Assembly: GCA_028289605.1 (NCBI GenBank)
Contig: JANQON010000009.1
Span: 620,001 to 684,000 of the forward strand
DNA from: Hyphococcus sp.
GTDB taxonomy: Bacteria > Pseudomonadota > Alphaproteobacteria > Caulobacterales > Parvularculaceae
DNA: 64,000 bases
Reading direction: 5' to 3'
The translations under genes and the position numbers were made by a program. Positions 17,453-25,420 of this stretch are shown here, piece by piece (the first letter of the stretch is position 1; every line of letters begins with the position of its first letter). The notes under the pieces were generated by a model. The model made no database searches, was not told where the DNA came from, and saw only the letters and a list, made by a program, of their open reading frames with translations.

Positions 17453-18037
17453 ATGACGAAAAAAATCTGCATCCTCCAGGGCCATCCTCACAACGACCCG
17501 GCGCATTTTTGCAGGGCGCTCGCCAGCGCCTATGAAGACGGCGCCAAAGAAGCCGGCCATAGCGTTGATCATATTGATCTCGGCAAAATTGATTTCCCAA
17601 TTCTGCGCGACCCGGCCGAATTTCCCTCAGAACCTCCGTCGGTCATTCGCGAAGCGCAAAGGAAAGTGAAAAACGCCGACCACCTGTTTGTCATTTATCC
17701 TCTTTGGATGGGAACCATGCCGGCGTTAGTCAAAGCGTTCTTCGAGCAGCTTTCACGCCATGAATTCGCCATTGCTGAAAGCGCCGATGGCGGGTGGCCG
17801 CGCAAGATGTTGAAGGGAAAATCCGCACGCATTGTGGTCACGATGGGAATGCCAAGCGCCGCATACAAAGTGTTCTTTGGAGCGCACGGCGTCAAATCCT
17901 TCGAAAGCGGCATCCTCGGGATGGCGGGATTCAAACCCATTCGCGACACACTGATCGGCGGCGTCGGCGGATTGAGCGATAAGCACGCCGAAAAACACCT
18001 GGCGGAAATGCGCACGCTCGGGGCGCGAGGCGAATAA
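17453..18037 (+). CDS. Flavodoxin-fold NAD(P)H:quinone oxidoreductase
   Basis: This 194-residue protein of the NQO1/KefF/MdaB flavodoxin_2 family uses FMN or FAD to reduce quinones with NAD(P)H. Support comes from the opening KICILQGHPHNDPAHFCRAL, the substrate loop YPLWMGTMPALVKAFFEQL and the VTMGMPSAAYKVFFGAHG segment. ATG 17453 is chosen because AGGAG lies at 17434-17438 and an FNR-type box sits 70 bp upstream; the frame is open back to 17291 without homology. The MgtC-like gene follows after 27 bases, probably in the same operon. A role in redox balance at low oxygen is inferred. Confidence 0.88.
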   Translation: MTKKICILQGHPHNDPAHFCRALASAYEDGAKEAGHSVDHIDLGKIDFPILRDPAEFPSEPPSVIREAQRKVKNADHLFVIYPLWMGTMPALVKAFFEQLSRHEFAIAESADGGWPRKMLKGKSARIVVTMGMPSAAYKVFFGAHGVKSFESGILGMAGFKPIRDTLIGGVGGLSDKHAEKHLAEMRTLGARGE

Positions 18038-18064
18038 TCAACGTCGGGAAAACGGTCTAGCCCC

Positions 18065-19324
18065 ATGCCGGAAAGCAATGTCAATCTTGTCATTGACCTA
18101 GCGATCGCACTGGCGCTGGGGCTGGTGATCGGCATTGAACGCGATTGGCGCGAACGGAATTTCAAAGGCGGGCGCCGGCCCGCCGGCCTTCGCACATTTG
18201 GGCTGATCGGATTGGGCGGCGGCGTCGCCGGCGCAATTGGCGCGCGCTTCAGCGCCTTCCCGGCGATCGGGTTGGCGTTGACAATCATCGTTCTGACAGC
18301 CGCTTACTGGCGACGCTCTCAAGACGGCGAGTTCATGGGGCTTACAACTATATTCGCCGCCCTCGTTGCATACAGTTGCGGCGTGCTCGCTGTCACTGGA
18401 ATGCAGGTGCCGGCAACCGCGGCTGCCGTTATTGCGGCGATGATTTTAGGCGCAAAAGACCGCCTGCATCGGTTCGTGCGGCGCCTTGAGCGATCGGAGA
18501 TCTTTGCGGCGCTCCAATTCGTCCTTCTCGCTGGCGTGATTTTGCCGCTCATCCCAAACCAGTCGCTTGGCCCCTATCAAGCGATCAACCCCTTCGAACT
18601 ATGGCTTATGGTCGTGTTGATCACCGGACTGTCTTTTGCCGGCTATATTGCCTTTCAGTCAACGAGCGCAAAACGCGTTATCGGCGCCGCGGTTCTCGGC
18701 GGACTGGTCTCTTCAACGGCGACGACGCTGTCATTTGCCCGCCTGGCGCGCAAGCAGCCTGAGCTGAGTGCTGTCCTTAGCGTCGGAATTATCGCCGCGT
18801 CGACCATCATGTTCGTTCGAGTCTGCATTATCGCCAGCGTGATTTCGCCGCCTTTGGGCTTGCGATTGCTGCTTCCGGTCGGGCTTGTCACTTTGGCGTC
18901 GGCCGCGGGCGCCGCTTACCTCGCCAGGGGGCTCGCGAGCGTGGAGCTTGAAAAACCGACGATCTCTCACCCCTTGGACATCGGGGCCGCCGTTACATTC
19001 GCCGGCCTGCTCGGCGTTATCATGATAGGATCGCGAGCGCTCGAGGCGACTTTCGGCGCTGAAGGCGTTTACGCCATTTCTGTTGTATCCGGCCTTGCTG
19101 ATGTTGACGCCATAACCCTGTCCTTGAGCCGGTTCGCGACCGACGACTTGGCGATCGGCGTCGCCGCCGCCGGCATCATGCTGGCGGCAATAACAAATAC
19201 GCTGGTTAAGATCGCGTTGGCCGCGTTCGCCGGCGGCGGCGTTCTCCGCCCCGCTTACGCCGTTCTCGGCGCTGCGGCCCTGATCGGCGTCGCTGCCGCC
19301 GCCTTCACCGTAGGCGTCGACTAG
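18065..19324 (+). CDS. MgtC/SapB-like plus DUF4010 membrane protein
   Basis: This 419-residue inner-membrane protein has roughly a dozen hydrophobic helices. The N-terminal part (about residues 8-145) resembles MgtC/SapB, with ALALGLVIGIERDWRER and GLRTFGLIGLGGG. The rest (about 180-410) resembles the DUF4010 partner domain, including VLGGLVSSTATTLSFARLAR and SVVSGLADVDAITLSLSR. The molecular function of this two-domain group is not established; MgtC itself modulates other membrane proteins such as the ATP synthase. It follows the quinone reductase gene closely and ends convergent to the second BON gene. Confidence 0.85.
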   Translation: MPESNVNLVIDLAIALALGLVIGIERDWRERNFKGGRRPAGLRTFGLIGLGGGVAGAIGARFSAFPAIGLALTIIVLTAAYWRRSQDGEFMGLTTIFAALVAYSCGVLAVTGMQVPATAAAVIAAMILGAKDRLHRFVRRLERSEIFAALQFVLLAGVILPLIPNQSLGPYQAINPFELWLMVVLITGLSFAGYIAFQSTSAKRVIGAAVLGGLVSSTATTLSFARLARKQPELSAVLSVGIIAASTIMFVRVCIIASVISPPLGLRLLLPVGLVTLASAAGAAYLARGLASVELEKPTISHPLDIGAAVTFAGLLGVIMIGSRALEATFGAEGVYAISVVSGLADVDAITLSLSRFATDDLAIGVAAAGIMLAAITNTLVKIALAAFAGGGVLRPAYAVLGAAALIGVAAAAFTVGVD

Positions 19325-19381
19325 TCTTGAGATAGCGTTGCCGCCGCGTTCCAATTCCCATGTCGGGACTTCTCAGAGACT

Positions 19382-20032
19382 TTAGTCAACACGAAGATTG
19401 TCGACGACTTGTGTGACGCCGGGCGCCGCCCAGACCGCGTCTTCCACAAGTTTGCGTTCATGCCATGCTTTGACATTGCCGCTAAGCGTTACTTTCCCGC
19501 CGCTCACGTCAACTTTGACGTGAGACGCCTCAAGATCTGCGTTTCTGTGCAGCGCACGGTTGATTTCTTTGGAGACATCGGCTTCAGCCACGCGCGGTTT
19601 CACGTTGATCAAGTTGCTGACGGCGGTGACGCCGCGAACGTTAGCGATTTGATTGCGCGCCACTTCGCGTTGGTAATTCCAGTCCACCTCGCCGCTCAGC
19701 GTTACGAAACCATCGCGCACTTCCGCGGTTATGGCGTCTCGCGGTATCGACGTATTCCACTCAATAATGTTTGAGATACGCTGCGCTATATCTGTATCGG
19801 AAACAGTTTTGTCTGATGGGTACCTAACCTTGATGTCCTCGGCGATGGCATGAACCCCTTTGACCCGCTTGGCGGCGCGTTCAGCGGCCAACTTTTCGGA
19901 ATAGCTTGTCACTGTTCCCATCAAGGTAACGGCGCCCTTCTTGACGGTCACGCCCACCTCCGTCGATTCGATTTGCGGATCCCAGTCAATTTCTGCAAGA
20001 ACATCGTCTTTAATGTCCTGATCTGTCCTCAT
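19382..20032 (-). CDS. Triple BON-domain protein 2
   Basis: This 216-residue protein has three BON domains and no signal peptide. It closely parallels the protein at 16475-17140: both open with an acidic DxxDxVxxEIxWDP-type stretch, share KRVKGVHAIAEDI-like text and end in AAPGV-xx-VxxxLRV. It is thus a paralogue from an old duplication. Its ATG is preceded by an exact FNR-type box centred 63 bp upstream. Possible lipid binding or a role as a stress-linked scaffold is known only from other BON proteins. Confidence 0.88.
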   Translation of the reverse strand: MRTDQDIKDDVLAEIDWDPQIESTEVGVTVKKGAVTLMGTVTSYSEKLAAERAAKRVKGVHAIAEDIKVRYPSDKTVSDTDIAQRISNIIEWNTSIPRDAITAEVRDGFVTLSGEVDWNYQREVARNQIANVRGVTAVSNLINVKPRVAEADVSKEINRALHRNADLEASHVKVDVSGGKVTLSGNVKAWHERKLVEDAVWAAPGVTQVVDNLRVD

Positions 20033-20088
20033 GCTGCTCTCCTTGCTTTGAAGGAAAAAGCAGCATAAGCGCGATGCATCTGCTTACA

Positions 20089-20102
20089 TTGATGAGAATC
20101 AA
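20089..20102. promoter_or_regulatory. FNR/FixK-type box (second BON gene promoter)
   Basis: TTGATGAGAATCAA fits the full FNR consensus TTGAT-N4-ATCAA. It is centred 63 bp before ATG 20032 and overlaps the 3' end of the hemerythrin gene. Confidence 0.8.
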
Positions 20103-20659
20103 TCGTCGGCGCGCCGCGACCGAACCGCGTCCATTATTTGCTCATAGGCGCGTAATTCAGAGGCGAGTTCTCGCCAGTCGTCTTTTGTCAAATGTCGGCG
20201 CAAAAGCGGAAATAGCTCACGTTCTTCGGCGTCGATTGCGGCTTTTGCATGTTCGGCGTATTTGACGAATGCCTCTCTTAAGCGGACCTGAGTGTCTGGC
20301 GATTGATTTCCCATAGCCGCGACAAGGCGCTCGCGCGCGTTGCGCATGGCGGCGTGTTTGTCGTCTAAATCGAGCGCTGACGGCAAGTAACGCCCGCTTC
20401 TGAACCACGCCCGCCGATACGCCTTGCGTTCCAGTATGTGGTGAAAGTCATCCGGCGCATCGATAAATTTGTCGGCTAGCGAGTGTTCGAATTGGTGTTG
20501 CGTTGATCCAGCGCCAACACCGGCGAGCCGAATTTCTAAAAGCTCAATAGACGCCTTCACATGCTGATGGTCCCGGTTCCATCGACTTAAGACGAACCTC
20601 TCGCATGATAACAAACCACTGCCAACGTGCCTCTTGCTGACATCGCCATGGCGCATCAC
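20099..20659 (-). CDS. Hemerythrin-like HHE-domain protein
   Basis: This 186-residue protein has the four-helix hemerythrin/HHE pattern: an early WNRDHQHV, FHHILERK in the second helix, a central DKHAAMRNARERL and HAKAAIDAEERELFPLLRRHL near the end, giving the His and Glu ligands of a di-iron site. Such proteins bind oxygen or sense or scavenge NO and iron in the cytoplasm. Its start overlaps the stop of the small upstream gene by four bases (ATGA), suggesting translational coupling. A role in oxygen or nitrosative stress fits the surrounding genes. Confidence 0.85.
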   Translation of the reverse strand: MMRHGDVSKRHVGSGLLSCERFVLSRWNRDHQHVKASIELLEIRLAGVGAGSTQHQFEHSLADKFIDAPDDFHHILERKAYRRAWFRSGRYLPSALDLDDKHAAMRNARERLVAAMGNQSPDTQVRLREAFVKYAEHAKAAIDAEERELFPLLRRHLTKDDWRELASELRAYEQIMDAVRSRRADD

Positions 20660-20883
20660 TCGCCTCGGTCATCAATCGGATATTCATATTGGCGTATGCG
20701 ATCGAGAACGCGCATCCATTCCCGCCTAGTGTTCGCTTCGCTTTCGTCGCGCTTCTTCTCGACGGTGCAAAGACCTTGAAGCGATGCATCATCGCCCCAA
20801 GCCATCATGTTCAACCCATTGATTTTTGTTTTGCCTCCAGTGAACACCATCTCCTCCAATTCTTCGACGGCATCGGACATCAG
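20656..20883 (-). CDS. Small acidic protein of unknown function upstream of hemerythrin gene
   Basis: I do not recognise this protein. From ATG 20883 it would be 75 residues, opening MSDAVEELEEMVFTGG and ending with a charged helix. The frame stays open to a TTG at 20988 (110 residues), but that start has no clear ribosome site. A second in-frame ATG (at EMVFTGG) directly follows GGAGGAG. Its stop overlaps the ATG of the hemerythrin gene by four bases, which is the main reason to believe it is translated. The FNR-type box at 21007-21020 lies upstream and could serve both directions. Confidence 0.4.
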   Translation of the reverse strand: MMSDAVEELEEMVFTGGKTKINGLNMMAWGDDASLQGLCTVEKKRDESEANTRREWMRVLDRIRQYEYPIDDRGE

Positions 20884-21006
20884 GCATGTCAAGAAAGCAT
20901 TGACCGCGATCAAGCTTTGTCCGTTTAGCAGGCCGCCAAAGGTGTCATTTCGTAGAGATATCGCCCGGCGCGCGCTGGCCGGTAACAAGGCCGGCTAGCT
21001 TTGCCC

Positions 21007-21020
21007 TTGATCCGCGTCAA
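21007..21020. promoter_or_regulatory. FNR/FixK-type box (P-type ATPase promoter)
   Basis: TTGATCCGCGTCAA matches TTGA-N6-TCAA exactly. It would lie inside the coding region if the ATPase began at TTG 21001, so it argues for a later start such as GTG 21076, from which it is 62 bp away. It may also serve the genes on the other strand. Confidence 0.75.
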
Positions 21021-21075
21021 AGCGAAACCAACAAAAACGCCTATCTGTGTGACCGCGCTTCAGACGGTGATATCT

Positions 21076-23799
21076 GTGACGGCGGCGGCAAACAAGGAAT
21101 GGCACGCTCTCGCGCCGCATGAGGCGCTTGCAGCGTTGAAAACCGATATCGGCGGCCTGAGCCTCGCTGAAGCCAATGTGCGTCTTGGGCGGTACGGACC
21201 GAACGCGTTGCCCGAAACAGACGGACATTCGCGCCTGCTCATTGTATTGCGGCAACTCAACAACCCGCTGACATTCATTTTGTTGGTCGCAACCATCGTG
21301 TCGTTTGCGTTGGGAGAGGAAACTGACGGCGTCTTCATCCTCATCGTTATTGTCGTCAATGTGACCGTTGGCGCATTTCAGGAATGGCGCGCCGAAGCAT
21401 CCGCGGCGTCCCTGAAAAAGACCCTGCGTGTTTCACCGACAGTTGTCCGCGCCGGCGCGCGACGCGTTGTCGACATTTCCGCCATTGTCCCCGGCGATAT
21501 CGTGATCCTCGAATCCGGAGGCGTCGTGCCCGCAGATCTGAGACTGACGTCGGCGCAAAATCTGAAAATCGACGAATCGCTTCTCACCGGCGAGTCAAAG
21601 CCTGTTGAAAAGGATGCTGGCCAAATAGGCGAGCCAGACGCGCCTCTCGGCGACCGGCTGAATATGGCTTACGCCGGCGCCATGGTAACCGCTGGTCGCG
21701 GCGCGGGAGTCGTTTGCGCAACGGGCGCTTATACCGCGCTCGGCGGCATTGCGCGGGCGCTCGCCGGCCGAGGCGGACGCGCGCCGCTGCTTTTGCGAAT
21801 GGAGACATTTACGACATGGATCGCAATTGTCACCATCGCGCTGACGCTGCTTCTCGGCGTTGGGCAATATCTTCGAGGCGCCAGCCTCGGGGAAGTCTTC
21901 CTCCTCACCGCAGCGCTTGCCGTATCCGCCATTCCCGAAGGCTTGCCGATCGCTATTACCGTTGCGTTGTCGGTCGCCTCCAGTCGCATGGGCAAGCGCA
22001 ACGTCATCGTGCGGAGCCTGCCGGCGGTTGAAGCCCTGGGATCCTGCACGCTCATCGCAGCCGATAAGACAGGCACGCTGACCGCCAATCGATTGACAGC
22101 AAAGAAAATCATTCTCGCGGAAGGCGAAGAGCTGGATGTTGAAGGAGAGGGACTCGAACTGGAAGGCGGCGTTAGCCTGGCGAACGGCGCCGCGCCGGGA
22201 GATCAAGTTTGGAGCAGACTGCGCGCTCTTGTCGCCACGGGCGTGTTGACCAATGAAGCCAGGATTGCCGTCACCGATGGGGCGGTTGAAGCGAGCGGAG
22301 ACACGGTCGATATCGCGTTCCTGGTTCTCGCAGCGAAACTGGGCCTTGATCGCAAATCGCTAGCCGCAACAGTCAATAATCGCGGCTCCATTCCCTACGA
22401 GCCTGATCAGGCGTTCTCGGCGAGCGCCGATACATGCGACGGCCAGGTGATCGTCTCCGTCAAAGGCGCGCCCGAGACCGTTCTCTCAATGTGCAAGGAT
22501 GTGAACGCCGAATTGGCGGCCCAGGACCTTCACCGTTTGGTCTCCGGCGGCTATCGGGTGATTGCGGCGGCGCGCGGCTATTTGCCCGCCGCGTCTAACC
22601 TAACGGAAAACGCGCTCAAAGATCTTGAGTTTGTCGGTTTTGTGGGCTTGATCGATCCGTTACGGAGCGAAGCCCCAGAGGCCGTGTCCGAAGCCTGTCA
22701 TGCAGGCGTTGACATTCGAATGATCACTGGCGATCACCCCGAGACAGCGCTTGCAGTCGCCAATGAACTCGGCTCGGACTGGGCGCCAGACATCGCGCTC
22801 ACAGGCGCGGCGCTCAACAAGTTGACGGACCAGGACCGCACCGACGCCATCATGAGGACGCAAGTCTTCGCCCGGGTTGAACCAAACCAGAAGAATATCA
22901 TTGTTACCGAGCTGCAACGCCAAGGACATTTCGTTGCAGTGACCGGCGACGGCGTCAACGACGCCCCGGCGCTGAAAACGGCGCACGTCGGTGTTGCGAT
23001 GGGCGCTGGCGGCACCGATGTGGCGCGCGCCGCATCCGATCTCATCATCTCCGACGACAACTTTGCGTCGATTGTCGCAGGTATTGAAGAAGGCCGCGCA
23101 GCGTATGACAACATCCGGAAAATTGTCTGGCTTCTGATCAGTACGGCGATAACAGAAGTCGTCGTTTACGCGCTGGCGCTTTTCGCCGGTCTTCCTATTC
23201 CGCTCACGGCTGTGCAGATCCTGTGGATGAACCTTGTGACGGAAGGCATTCAGGACATTGCCCTCGCCTTCGAAGGCAAAGAGCCGGACATCATGCGGCG
23301 GCGACCGCGTACGCCTAGTGAACCCATCTTTAACCGACAAATGGTGGAGCAATGCCTGCTGGTCGGTCTCTACATCGGCGTGCTCGCATTCGCCCTGTTC
23401 TTTTGGTTGCTCGAAAGTCAAGGAGTTTCGGAAACCGATGCGCGAAATCTCGTGTTGCTGTTTCTCGTCTCTTTCAACAATTTTCATACGCTAAACTGCC
23501 GTTCGGAAACGCGATCCGCCTTCTCGATTCCCTTGCAAGCGAACCCATTTCTAATCCTCAGTATTTTCGCTGCGCAGAGCTTGCATATTATCGCGATGCA
23601 CACCCCCCTCACCCAGCATGTGCTTGACCTGAGCCCGGTGTCCTTCCGCGAATGGGCGGGAGTCATTTCTCTGGCGGCGACGGTGTTTCTATTGGGTGAG
23701 ATCTACAAGGTCGCTATCTCACGGCCGCGCAATCGTCGTAGCCTTTTATCCGAACCCGGCAAGCGCGGCCTAAGCGGTGAACCCATTGGCCAAGAGTGA
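21076..23799 (+). CDS. P2-type cation-transporting ATPase (Ca2+-ATPase-like)
   Basis: This is a P-type ATPase of about 907 residues in the inner membrane. It has an N-terminal cation-ATPase domain (LSLAEANVRLGRYGPNALPE), the TGES loop, the phosphorylation motif DKTGTLT (Asp330), KGAPE in the nucleotide domain and TGDGVNDAPALK. The helix-4 motif PEGLP is that of Ca2+/Mn2+ or Na+/K+-type P2 pumps rather than heavy-metal pumps, and no HMA domain is present. Helix 6 reads MNLVTEGIQDIALAFE instead of the usual N-xx-TDG-xPA, so ion choice is uncertain. The frame is open from TTG 21001; GTG 21076 is preferred because an FNR-type box occupies 21007-21020 (GTG 21049 is an alternative). Confidence 0.93.
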   Translation: MTAAANKEWHALAPHEALAALKTDIGGLSLAEANVRLGRYGPNALPETDGHSRLLIVLRQLNNPLTFILLVATIVSFALGEETDGVFILIVIVVNVTVGAFQEWRAEASAASLKKTLRVSPTVVRAGARRVVDISAIVPGDIVILESGGVVPADLRLTSAQNLKIDESLLTGESKPVEKDAGQIGEPDAPLGDRLNMAYAGAMVTAGRGAGVVCATGAYTALGGIARALAGRGGRAPLLLRMETFTTWIAIVTIALTLLLGVGQYLRGASLGEVFLLTAALAVSAIPEGLPIAITVALSVASSRMGKRNVIVRSLPAVEALGSCTLIAADKTGTLTANRLTAKKIILAEGEELDVEGEGLELEGGVSLANGAAPGDQVWSRLRALVATGVLTNEARIAVTDGAVEASGDTVDIAFLVLAAKLGLDRKSLAATVNNRGSIPYEPDQAFSASADTCDGQVIVSVKGAPETVLSMCKDVNAELAAQDLHRLVSGGYRVIAAARGYLPAASNLTENALKDLEFVGFVGLIDPLRSEAPEAVSEACHAGVDIRMITGDHPETALAVANELGSDWAPDIALTGAALNKLTDQDRTDAIMRTQVFARVEPNQKNIIVTELQRQGHFVAVTGDGVNDAPALKTAHVGVAMGAGGTDVARAASDLIISDDNFASIVAGIEEGRAAYDNIRKIVWLLISTAITEVVVYALALFAGLPIPLTAVQILWMNLVTEGIQDIALAFEGKEPDIMRRRPRTPSEPIFNRQMVEQCLLVGLYIGVLAFALFFWLLESQGVSETDARNLVLLFLVSFNNFHTLNCRSETRSAFSIPLQANPFLILSIFAAQSLHIIAMHTPLTQHVLDLSPVSFREWAGVISLAATVFLLGEIYKVAISRPRNRRSLLSEPGKRGLSGEPIGQE

Positions 23800-23861
23800 A
23801 ATGGCCGTTGGACGATCTCCCGACAAACAGTTAGCGAAAGCGGAACAGATCAAGCTGCGGC

Positions 23862-23875
23862 TTGATTTGCGTCAA
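23862..23875. promoter_or_regulatory. FNR/FixK-type box upstream of small ORF and phosphoribosyltransferase
   Basis: TTGATTTGCGTCAA matches TTGA-N6-TCAA exactly. It is about 246 bp before the phosphoribosyltransferase ATG but about 130 bp before the small ORF at 24000, which suggests the transcript starts ahead of that ORF. Confidence 0.65.
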
Positions 23876-23999
23876 TTGTTTGTCGGTTTTGGTTTCCTAT
23901 CGTTTGGGCGACGCAGCAACGAACTGAACCGGCGAAGCGAAATTGAAATCTGTGCTTCCGGAGTAAGGGTCCAGTTTCCCGGCGCCCCGGGGGAAGGCG

Positions 24000-24092
24000 A
24001 TGAGCCATCTCAACGAGATCCGACAACGCTTGTCGCAACGCGCCGTACAGGAAGCCCGCCGCGGAGCCGACGCGTATTTGGCTCTGCGTTAG
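24000..24092 (+). CDS. Candidate 30-residue small protein
   Basis: This short frame opens with ATG 24000 right after GGGGGAAGGCG, one of the better ribosome sites in the region, and encodes an arginine-rich, probably helical peptide starting MSHLNEIRQRLSQRAV and ending AYLALR. It finishes 22 bases before the phosphoribosyltransferase ATG and lies downstream of an FNR-type box. It has no recognisable family. It could be a real microprotein or a leader, and chance cannot be excluded at this length. Confidence 0.35.
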   Translation: MSHLNEIRQRLSQRAVQEARRGADAYLALR

Positions 24093-24114
24093 GTTCACTT
24101 AGTGAGAAGGCTTG

Positions 24115-24807
24115 ATGAGGATGTATGCTAACCGTGACAACGCCGGACAGATGTTGGCAAAGCGACTGAAGCGTTTCGCAGGCCCTGACACAATTGTCTA
24201 CGCTCTGCCTCGCGGCGGCGTTCCCGTTGCCGCACCTGTCGCCAAAGCTCTTGGCGCTCCGCTTTCGCTGTTGTTTGTTCAGAAGATCAGCGCGCCGTCT
24301 CACGCTGAAGTCGCGATCGGCGCGATTGTTGATGGGGAAGCGCCGACACAGGTTCGTCAAGATGACGTGATTACCGCACTTTGCGTGAGTGAGCTCTACA
24401 TCGCCACGGAGAGCGAAGCTGCGGCGGCAGAGATCGAACGACGTAAGGCGCTTTATTATGGGCTTTATCCGCGTATTCCGTTGACGGGCAAAACCGCGAT
24501 TATTGTCGACGACGGGCTTGCGACGGGCGCCAGTATGGAAGCAGCGATCAAGGCAGCAAAAAAATCAGGCGCGAAAAAAGTTGTCGCTGCGATCCCTGTA
24601 GGTCCCCGCGAAACAATTCTTCGCATTGGAGCGCTCGCAGATGACCTTGTTTGCCTTGATACGCCGTCGCCATTCTGGTCCGTAAGCAAGAGCTACGACG
24701 AGTTTCCGCAATTGGAAGATGCTGACGTCATGGCGATTTTGAACGAGAATTTGCCGAATGACGATGACAACGGAAAACGCGAAAGCCTATTGCGAAAACG
24801 CGCATAA
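24115..24807 (+). CDS. Type I phosphoribosyltransferase-fold protein
   Basis: This 230-residue protein has the PRTase fold, with the PRPP-binding motif AIIVDDGLATGASM at about residues 127-140 and an N-terminal segment YALPRGGVPVAAPVAKALGAPL. This subgroup (PRT proteins of about 220 residues often encoded beside stress or universal-stress genes) has no proven substrate; it may not be a nucleotide salvage enzyme. ATG 24115 follows GAGAAGG by five bases; TTG 24112 and ATG 24121 are alternatives. It is convergent with the flavin-binding protein gene and part of the FNR-box island. Confidence 0.85.
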   Translation: MRMYANRDNAGQMLAKRLKRFAGPDTIVYALPRGGVPVAAPVAKALGAPLSLLFVQKISAPSHAEVAIGAIVDGEAPTQVRQDDVITALCVSELYIATESEAAAAEIERRKALYYGLYPRIPLTGKTAIIVDDGLATGASMEAAIKAAKKSGAKKVVAAIPVGPRETILRIGALADDLVCLDTPSPFWSVSKSYDEFPQLEDADVMAILNENLPNDDDNGKRESLLRKRA

Positions 24808-24829
24808 GGCCCGTCATCAATTAAGTTCG

Positions 24830-25276
24830 CTAAATGCTTACTTCCTCTGTGTGCCCAAATTCCTGTGAGTAATCAATCAGCGAAACAACTGTTGGGTCGA
24901 TGCGGTAAAACGCAAGCTCAAATGCATTGTCCGGCTCGTAATTGGCGGCCTGAGGAAACTTCTTGAGAAGAAGATCACCGACTTTCTGAAACTCCTCTTC
25001 ATCCGTCACGCGCGTAGCCAATCCGCCCATGGACAAGCTGCGGATAGCATCCCATTCGTCATAGTCGCAATCGATCGTGAGCGACACCTTGTTGTTCTTG
25101 TCGATATTCCGGGCCTTTTGAGAGTCAGCGGACGTGCCAAAGAACAGCGTCATGCCGTCGTTTACAAAACTGACCGTCGTAGCCTGCGGAAAGCCGTCGT
25201 CGCGTATGGTCGCTATTGTCATGTCGCTGGCGTCGTCAATGACCGATCTGATGAATTCTCTTTGCGCCTTGTTCAT
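24830..25276 (-). CDS. Pyridoxamine 5'-phosphate oxidase-fold flavin/stress protein
   Basis: This 148-residue split-barrel protein is of the pyridoxamine-phosphate-oxidase-like group (general stress protein 26 type). It shows MTIATIRDDGFPQATTVSFV and MTLFFGTSADSQKARNIDKNNKVSLTID, the usual flavin- or F420-binding region, and a shortened C-terminus. Such proteins bind FMN, haem or F420 and rarely act in vitamin B6 synthesis. An FNR-type box is centred 62 bp upstream of its ATG, so it is probably induced at low oxygen. Confidence 0.85.
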   Translation of the reverse strand: MNKAQREFIRSVIDDASDMTIATIRDDGFPQATTVSFVNDGMTLFFGTSADSQKARNIDKNNKVSLTIDCDYDEWDAIRSLSMGGLATRVTDEEEFQKVGDLLLKKFPQAANYEPDNAFELAFYRIDPTVVSLIDYSQEFGHTEEVSI

Positions 25277-25331
25277 GATCGAAGCTCCTTGTCGCGGGAA
25301 TTAATCTCATACGCCCGAAAGCCGGCGGTCA

Positions 25332-25345
25332 TTGACGCGCATCAA
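25332..25345. promoter_or_regulatory. FNR/FixK-type box between flavin protein and bactofilin-like genes
   Basis: TTGACGCGCATCAA matches TTGA-N6-TCAA exactly. It is 62 bp from the ATG at 25276 (minus strand) and 82 bp from the ATG at 25421 (plus strand), so it could act on either or both. Confidence 0.75.
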
Positions 25346-25420
25346 TTTCTGACGCTTGCGGATGAACGATAACACTGCCGAAAAGCAAACAGGTTAGATC
25401 CGGAAAAGCGGGGCTCTCAA

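Larger units (their letters stand above)
23800..24114. other. Intergenic region (315 bp) with FNR-type box and small ORF
   Basis: No gene of normal size is supported here. The region carries an exact FNR-type box at 23862-23875 and a 30-codon reading frame at 24000-24092 with a good ribosome site. Longer frames on both strands lack homology and ribosome sites. Confidence 0.5.

Noticed and set aside
23777..24115. A 112-codon plus-strand frame overlapping the end of the ATPase gene
   Set aside because: It overlaps the ATPase stop, contains the FNR-type box at 23862, and encodes Arg/Ser-rich text with no recognisable domain.
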